From Teretinema sp964641135 (GTDB lineage Bacteria > Spirochaetota > Spirochaetia > Treponematales > Treponemataceae), in NCBI GenBank assembly GCA_964641135.1, contig CAZXJV010000111.1, positions 1-8,061 on the forward strand: a stretch of 8,061 bases of DNA. Reading direction: 5' to 3'. Positions 4,726 through 8,061 of the stretch are shown piece after piece (positions within the stretch are counted from its first letter, which is position 1; each line of letters begins with the position of its first letter). The position numbers were made by a program, and so were the translations under genes. The notes under the pieces were generated by a model. It saw only the letters and a program-made list of their open reading frames with translations. It was not told the origin of the DNA and made no database searches.

Positions 4726-5157
4726 ATGGCTAAGAAGAAGATCACTGCCATGGTCAAGCTGCAATGCCCGGCGGGAAAGGCAACCCCTGCTCCGCCCGTA
4801 GGCCCTGCACTTGGTCCGCATGGTGTCAGTGCTCCCCAGTTCGTGCAGCAGTTCAATGACCGCACGAAAAACATGGAACCGGGTTTGATTATCCCGGTTG
4901 TCATTTCCGTATTCTCGGACAAGACTTTTACCTTCATTCTGAAGACCCCGCCCGCGGCCGTGCTTATCAAAAAAGCATGCGGTATCGACAAGGGTTCCGG
5001 AAGTCCCGCGAAGAACAAGGTTTCCAAGCTGTCCAAAGAAAAGCTGGAAGAGATTGCTAAGGTCAAGATGCCCGATATCAATGCAAATGATATTGAAGCG
5101 GCCAAAAAAATCATCGCCGGTACTGCCCGCAGTATGGGTGTAGAGGTGGAGCGGTAA
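4726..5157 (+). CDS. rplK: Large ribosomal subunit protein uL11
   Basis: A 143-residue L11. The N-terminal domain carries the proline-rich KATPAPPVGPALGPHGVS (18-35), the target face for release of (p)ppGpp synthesis and for thiopeptides. The C-terminal RNA-binding domain begins at about residue 74 (KTPPAAVLIKKACGIDKGSG) and includes KMPDINANDIEAAKKIIAGT and SMGVEV at the end. With L10-L12 it forms the GTPase-associated centre at the stalk base. GPALGPHGVSAPQF in place of the E. coli-like GPALGQHGVN agrees with the proposed spirochaete origin. AAGGAG lies 6 bases before the ATG, and rplA starts after a single-base gap. Confidence 0.97.
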   Translation: MAKKKITAMVKLQCPAGKATPAPPVGPALGPHGVSAPQFVQQFNDRTKNMEPGLIIPVVISVFSDKTFTFILKTPPAAVLIKKACGIDKGSGSPAKNKVSKLSKEKLEEIAKVKMPDINANDIEAAKKIIAGTARSMGVEVER

Positions 5158-5158
5158 T

Positions 5159-5839
5159 ATGAAACACGGAAAAAAATATCGCGAAGCGCTCACTAAATAT
5201 GACGGTACCAAATACTATGAACTGCCCAAGGCTGTAGAGCTCGTAAAAGAGCTTAAATTTGCCAAGTTCGACGAAACCGTCGAGGTTCATGTTAATCTTA
5301 AGCTGACCAAGAGCCAGACTGTCCGGGATACTGTTGTTCTGCCTAACCAGTTCCGCGGTGAAAAAAAGGTTCTTGTATTCTGCAAGGAAGATCGTGTGCA
5401 GGAAGCTCTGGCTGCCGGTGCCGCCTTTGCAGGTGCAGATGATTACATAGAAAAGGTTAAGGGCGGGTGGCTCGATTTTGACATCGCTGTTGCAACCCCT
5501 GATATGATGAAGGATGTTGGTCGTCTGGGTATGGTTCTGGGTCGTAAAGGTCTTATGCCGAACCCCAAGACAGGTACTGTCACAAATGATATCTCGGCTG
5601 CCATCAACGAGCTCAAGAAAGGACGCGTGGAGTTCCGCGCTGACAAGACCGGTGTTATTCATCTGGCCGTCGGTAAGGTTTCCATGGATGCCGCAAAGAT
5701 TGTGGAAAACATTGACGCCTTCCTGGTCGAGATGAACCGCAAGAAGCCCTCGGATGCCAAGGCTGACTTTGTGCAGTCGGTTTCCGTCAGTTCAACCATG
5801 GGCCCTGGTGTCTGGGTTTCCTACAAGACAGGAGAATAA
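5159..5839 (+). CDS. rplA: Large ribosomal subunit protein uL1
   Basis: A 226-residue L1, the mobile arm that helps release deacylated tRNA from the E site. Domain I is split around the inserted domain II (about 67-160). The family signature DVGRLGMVLGRKGLMPNPK (119-137) and GTVTNDISAAI are intact, and the protein ends SSTMGPGVWV before a short tail. TVVLPNQFRGEKKVLVF (58-74) replaces the glycine-rich LPHGTGK version common in proteobacteria. Its Shine-Dalgarno (GTGGAG) lies inside the end of rplK, so the pair is translationally coupled. In other bacteria L1 represses this pair by binding the leader upstream of rplK. Confidence 0.97.
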   Translation: MKHGKKYREALTKYDGTKYYELPKAVELVKELKFAKFDETVEVHVNLKLTKSQTVRDTVVLPNQFRGEKKVLVFCKEDRVQEALAAGAAFAGADDYIEKVKGGWLDFDIAVATPDMMKDVGRLGMVLGRKGLMPNPKTGTVTNDISAAINELKKGRVEFRADKTGVIHLAVGKVSMDAAKIVENIDAFLVEMNRKKPSDAKADFVQSVSVSSTMGPGVWVSYKTGE

Positions 5840-5842
5840 ACT

Positions 5843-6352
5843 ATGGCCGTAATAGCAAAGAAGGTTCAGCCTGCCAAAACCCAGGCTATTGCCGACATCA
5901 AGGCCCGTTTTGAGTCTGCGTCGGACTATATTTTTACAGAATACCGCGGTCTTACCGTAGAGCAGATCACAAATCTGCGCGGTCAGCTTCGCGAGAAAGG
6001 CTGCAGCTACAAGGTTGTTAAAAACAATTTTGCACGGCTGGCTTTTCAGGAACTGAAGGCGCCCGATGTTGCAGAATACCTGCTCGGACCCACAGCTGTG
6101 GCTCTGGCCGGCGAAGAAGCTAATTCTGTCGCAAAGGTACTGTTCGACTTCGCCAAAGAAGTTCCCGCCCTTAAAATCAAGGGCGCACTGATTGGTGGTG
6201 AGGTTTTTGATTTCGCGAAGATCGAGGCATACTCGAAACTTCCCGGAAAAAAAGAGCTCATCTCCATGCTTATGTCCACCCTCAATGCTACCACTTCCAA
6301 GCTGGCTCGTACCCTGCAGGCTGTGGCAGACAAGAAGGGCGAGGCATCCTGA
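5843..6352 (+). CDS. rplJ: Large ribosomal subunit protein uL10
   Basis: A 169-residue L10, the base of the ribosomal stalk to which L12 dimers bind. The N-terminal RNA-binding domain shows FTEYRGLTVEQITNLRGQLR and YKVVKNNFARLAF; the C-terminal helix after about residue 140 (ISMLMSTLNATTSKLARTLQAVADKK) is the L12-binding part. AGGAG within CAGGAGAATAAACT precedes the ATG. The gene begins only 3 bases after the rplA stop, so the long L10 leader that lies before rplJ in E. coli and Bacillus has no space here. Autoregulation, if present, must use sequence inside rplA, further upstream, or downstream. Confidence 0.96.
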   Translation: MAVIAKKVQPAKTQAIADIKARFESASDYIFTEYRGLTVEQITNLRGQLREKGCSYKVVKNNFARLAFQELKAPDVAEYLLGPTAVALAGEEANSVAKVLFDFAKEVPALKIKGALIGGEVFDFAKIEAYSKLPGKKELISMLMSTLNATTSKLARTLQAVADKKGEAS

Positions 6353-6465
6353 TGTATCAGATCACGGTTCAGGCTTCGTAAGCTGTCGTCCTGTACCGTG
6401 TAACGCCTGGAAACAGGCACCGGTCCGCATGGCCCGGAGAATAATTTTTTCAAGGAGAAGATAAT
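6353..6465 (+). promoter_or_regulatory. Structured rplJ-rplL intergenic RNA with three stem-loops
   Basis: Three hairpins follow in order. Stem 1: CACGGTTCAGG (6363-6373) pairs with CCTGTACCGTG (6390-6400) with one T-T mismatch, and holds an inner CTT-CGT-AAG (6374-6382). Stem 2: GCCTG-GAAA-CAGGC (6405-6418), perfect with a GNRA tetraloop. Stem 3: CCGGTCC-GCAT-GGCCCGG (6420-6437) with one mismatch, followed after seven bases by T6 (6445-6450). The rplL Shine-Dalgarno AAGGAG (6452-6457) comes next. L12 is needed in several copies per L10, so this spacer may tune rplL translation, mRNA cleavage or premature termination. The function is inferred. Confidence 0.6.
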
Positions 6466-6852
6466 ATGGCAGCTTTGACAACTGAACAGATTCTGGACGC
6501 GATCGCTGAAATGACCATCATGGAGGTTTCCGACCTCGTGAAGGCCATGGAAGAGAAGTTCGGCGTAACCGCCGCAGCTCCCGTTGCCGTAATGGCCGGT
6601 GGCGCAGCCGCTGGTGCCGCTGCAGCTGAAGAACAGACTGAATTCACCGTGACCCTGAAGGGTCTGTCCGCCGACGACAAGAAAATTGCCGTCATCAAGG
6701 AAGTCCGCACTGTTACCGGCCTCGGACTGAAGGAAGCCAAGGACCTTGTTGAAGGCGCCCCCAAAACCCTTAAGGAGAATGTCTCCAAGGAAGAGGCCGC
6801 CAAGATCAAGGATTCCATCACCGCTGCCGGTGGTGTGGTCGAGATCGCCTGA
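6466..6852 (+). CDS. rplL: Large ribosomal subunit protein bL12 (L7/L12)
   Basis: A 128-residue L12, present as multiple dimers on L10 and responsible for recruiting and activating translational GTPases. The N-terminal dimerisation domain (to about 33) starts MAALTTEQILDAIAEMTIME and includes VSDLVKAMEEKFGV. An alanine- and glycine-rich hinge (about 35-54) follows. The C-terminal domain (about 55-128) has FTVTLKG, KIAVIKEVRTVTGLGLKEAK, and the factor-binding stretch LVEGAPKTLKENVSKEEA, ending GGVVEIA. AAGGAG stands 8 bases before the ATG. The gene is followed by a strong attenuator-like hairpin before rpoB, fitting the higher demand for L12 than for polymerase. Confidence 0.97.
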   Translation: MAALTTEQILDAIAEMTIMEVSDLVKAMEEKFGVTAAAPVAVMAGGAAAGAAAAEEQTEFTVTLKGLSADDKKIAVIKEVRTVTGLGLKEAKDLVEGAPKTLKENVSKEEAAKIKDSITAAGGVVEIA

Positions 6853-6879
6853 TGACTTTTACATGGTTCGGCGGTAAAG

Positions 6880-6893
6880 CCGGACCGGTCCGG
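6880..6893. repeat. Perfect 14-bp palindrome between rplL and rpoB
   Basis: CCGGACCGGTCCGG is its own reverse complement and shares its last G with the left arm of the following hairpin. It is preceded by CGGC-GGTAAA-GCCG, so the RNA could fold in more than one way here. It may be part of the attenuator region or a DNA-protein site; neither is shown. Confidence 0.5.
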
Positions 6894-6930
6894 AGTATCC
6901 CCGGTTTGCGGGGATACTCTGTTTTAATTT
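6893..6930 (+). terminator. Intrinsic terminator or attenuator between rplL and rpoB
   Basis: GAGTATCCCC (6893-6902) pairs perfectly with GGGGATACTC (6910-6919) across a seven-base loop, followed by TG and TTTTAATTT (6922-6930). Its strength and position resemble the partial terminator between rplL and rpoB in E. coli, which lets most ribosomal transcripts stop before the polymerase genes. rpoB has the same direction and no clear promoter of its own, so read-through is likely. Confidence 0.8.
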
Positions 6931-6982
6931 GATAATTCCCGAAGGGTTCCTGCGCACGCGCGGCAGGGCTTTTCGTGTAATA

Positions 6983-7029
6983 GCTGCCATTCACGGAACC
7001 AGCAAGCGCTGCTTTTCATGGATGGCAGC
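6983..7029 (+). promoter_or_regulatory. Large stem-loop in the rpoB leader
   Basis: GCTGCCATTCA (6983-6993) pairs with TGGATGGCAGC (7019-7029), 11 bp with one G-T wobble. The 25-base interior includes a smaller AGCA/TGCT hairpin. It is followed by 17 bases, a T8 run (7047-7054) and the rpoB Shine-Dalgarno AGGGGG (7055-7060). It could be an RNase cleavage site, as known for the rplL-rpoB spacer in E. coli, or a translational control element. The function is inferred from structure and place only. Confidence 0.5.
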
Positions 7030-7066
7030 AGAATCCTTATACACTGTTTTTTTTAGGGGGTGTGGG

Positions 7067-8061
7067 ATGTTCGCAAGAAACCAGGCGATCAACCGTCAGT
7101 ATATCGGCAAAGATATCCGCAATTTTATGGAGTTGCCTGACCTCATTGATATCCAGCTGTCATCTTACCGCAAGTTCCTTCAGCAAGATGGTTCTGAAGG
7201 CGACATTTCGAGCGAGGAGTTGGGGCTGGAAGATGTGTTTCGTTCCACATTTCCGATCGAAAGTCCCAACGGCGATATGCTGCTGGAATATGAGTTTTAT
7301 AAACTTGAAGAAGATAATATCAAGTTCTCCGAGCTGGAATGCAAGCAAAAGGGTTTGACCTTTTCTGTGCCTCTCAAGGCCCGTATTAACCTGATTTTTC
7401 AGCAGACCGGAGAAATCCGCCAGAAAGACATCTATATGGGTGATATCCCGTTGATGACCGATCGCGGAACCTTCATTATAAACGGTGCAGAGCGTGTAGT
7501 TGTGTCCCAGATACACCGATCACCGGGTGTTATTTTTTCTCATGAGAAGGGTATTTACTCGAGCCGCATCATCCCGTATCGCGGAAGCTGGCTCGAATTC
7601 GAAATAGACCAGAAAAAAGAACTTATCTACGCAAAGATTGACCGCAAGAAGCGCATTCTTGGAACCCTGTTCCTGCGCGCCCTCGGTTATGAAACCCGCG
7701 AGGATATCATACGTTGCTTTTACAAGCTTGAAACTATCAAGCTCAAGGATGACCGCTCCCTGCGTGAGTCCCTGGTTGGCCGTGTCCTGGCCAGCGCTGT
7801 GGTTCTTCCCGCAGACGAAGACGGTAATTCAAAGAAACTGTTCAAAGCCGGCGAGAAACTGCATCCGCACAGCATTGACGAGCTGATCGTTAACAAGGTC
7901 TCCGAGATCATTGTCATTGATTTCACCGCCGAGGGTTCTCTTGACTCGCCGATGATCATCAACTGCTTTGACCGCGAAGAAATCCGCTACTCCGGACGTG
8001 AGGCTGAAAGCGACGAGCCGACCCGTGAGGATGCCCTTTCTGCCGTTTACCAGGTGCTGAT
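7067..8061 (+). CDS. rpoB: DNA-directed RNA polymerase subunit beta (partial, 5' end)
   Basis: The first 331 codons of rpoB, running off the right edge. The N-terminus NRQYIGKDIRNFMELPDLI (9-27) is followed by IQLSSYRKFLQ, then FRSTFPIESPNGDMLLEY (58-75), and the conserved GDIPLMTDRGTFIINGAERV (125-144) with VVSQIHRSPGV in the beta-1 lobe. The rifampicin-binding clusters and the catalytic region lie mostly beyond the window, so drug susceptibility cannot be read. I chose the ATG at 7067 because AGGGGG lies 6 bases upstream and the product begins at the family N-terminus. rpoC is expected downstream. Confidence 0.97.
   Translation, partial: MFARNQAINRQYIGKDIRNFMELPDLIDIQLSSYRKFLQQDGSEGDISSEELGLEDVFRSTFPIESPNGDMLLEYEFYKLEEDNIKFSELECKQKGLTFSVPLKARINLIFQQTGEIRQKDIYMGDIPLMTDRGTFIINGAERVVVSQIHRSPGVIFSHEKGIYSSRIIPYRGSWLEFEIDQKKELIYAKIDRKKRILGTLFLRALGYETREDIIRCFYKLETIKLKDDRSLRESLVGRVLASAVVLPADEDGNSKKLFKAGEKLHPHSIDELIVNKVSEIIVIDFTAEGSLDSPMIINCFDREEIRYSGREAESDEPTREDALSAVYQVL

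Noticed and set aside
4599..5211. Long minus-strand frames (171 and 201 codons) opposite the rplK leader and rplK
   Set aside because: They lie antisense to a strongly conserved ribosomal protein gene and show no recognisable domain; they are shadow frames.

Overview
The window is a chromosomal segment, most likely from a free-living spirochaete (order Spirochaetales). The basis is the order rpmG, tRNA-Trp, secE, nusG, rplK, rplA, rplJ, rplL, rpoB. Supporting details are the L11 wording GPALGPHGVSAPQF and an L33 in which the usual fourth zinc cysteine is aspartate. The lineage is inferred from remembered family patterns, not from a search. The sequence ends inside rpoB on the right and inside a Fic-family gene on the left.

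Left part (1-3168), accessory and metabolic genes. A leftward Fic/DUF4172 gene (only its first 117 codons are present) and a rightward gene for a stand-alone cyclic-nucleotide-binding domain protein are divergently arranged around a 189-bp gap. In that gap lie two tandem 28-bp palindromes (375-402 and 408-435), five bases apart and almost exact reverse complements of each other. The predicted -35 of the fic promoter sits in the middle of the first palindrome. Convergent to the cyclic-nucleotide gene is a leftward three-gene unit: patatin-like phospholipase, serine O-acetyltransferase, and a small membrane-anchored NusG-domain-II protein whose TTG start overlaps the end of the acetyltransferase gene.

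Middle (3169-4602). A promoter with a perfect TTGACA -35 precedes tRNA-Thr(GGT), rpmG, tRNA-Trp(CCA), secE and nusG. All are on the + strand and closely spaced, so two tRNAs are interleaved with protein genes. Neither tRNA gene encodes its 3' CCA.

Right part (4603-8061). This is the classical L11-L1-L10-L12-RNA polymerase beta cluster. rplK, rplA and rplJ are almost touching (1-bp and 3-bp gaps), so there is no room for the usual L10 leader directly before rplJ. Instead, the 113-nt rplJ-rplL gap holds three consecutive stem-loops and a T tract. The 214-nt rplL-rpoB gap holds a perfect 14-bp palindrome, a strong terminator-like hairpin (probable attenuator) and a second large stem-loop just before rpoB. 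Together these genes supply Sec translocation (SecE), transcription elongation control (NusG), the ribosomal stalk and L1 arm (L11, L1, L10, L12), L33, and RNA polymerase beta.

No CRISPR array, insertion sequence or rRNA gene is visible. No gene-free stretch exceeds 300 bases. The most unusual element is the double palindrome at the fic promoter.
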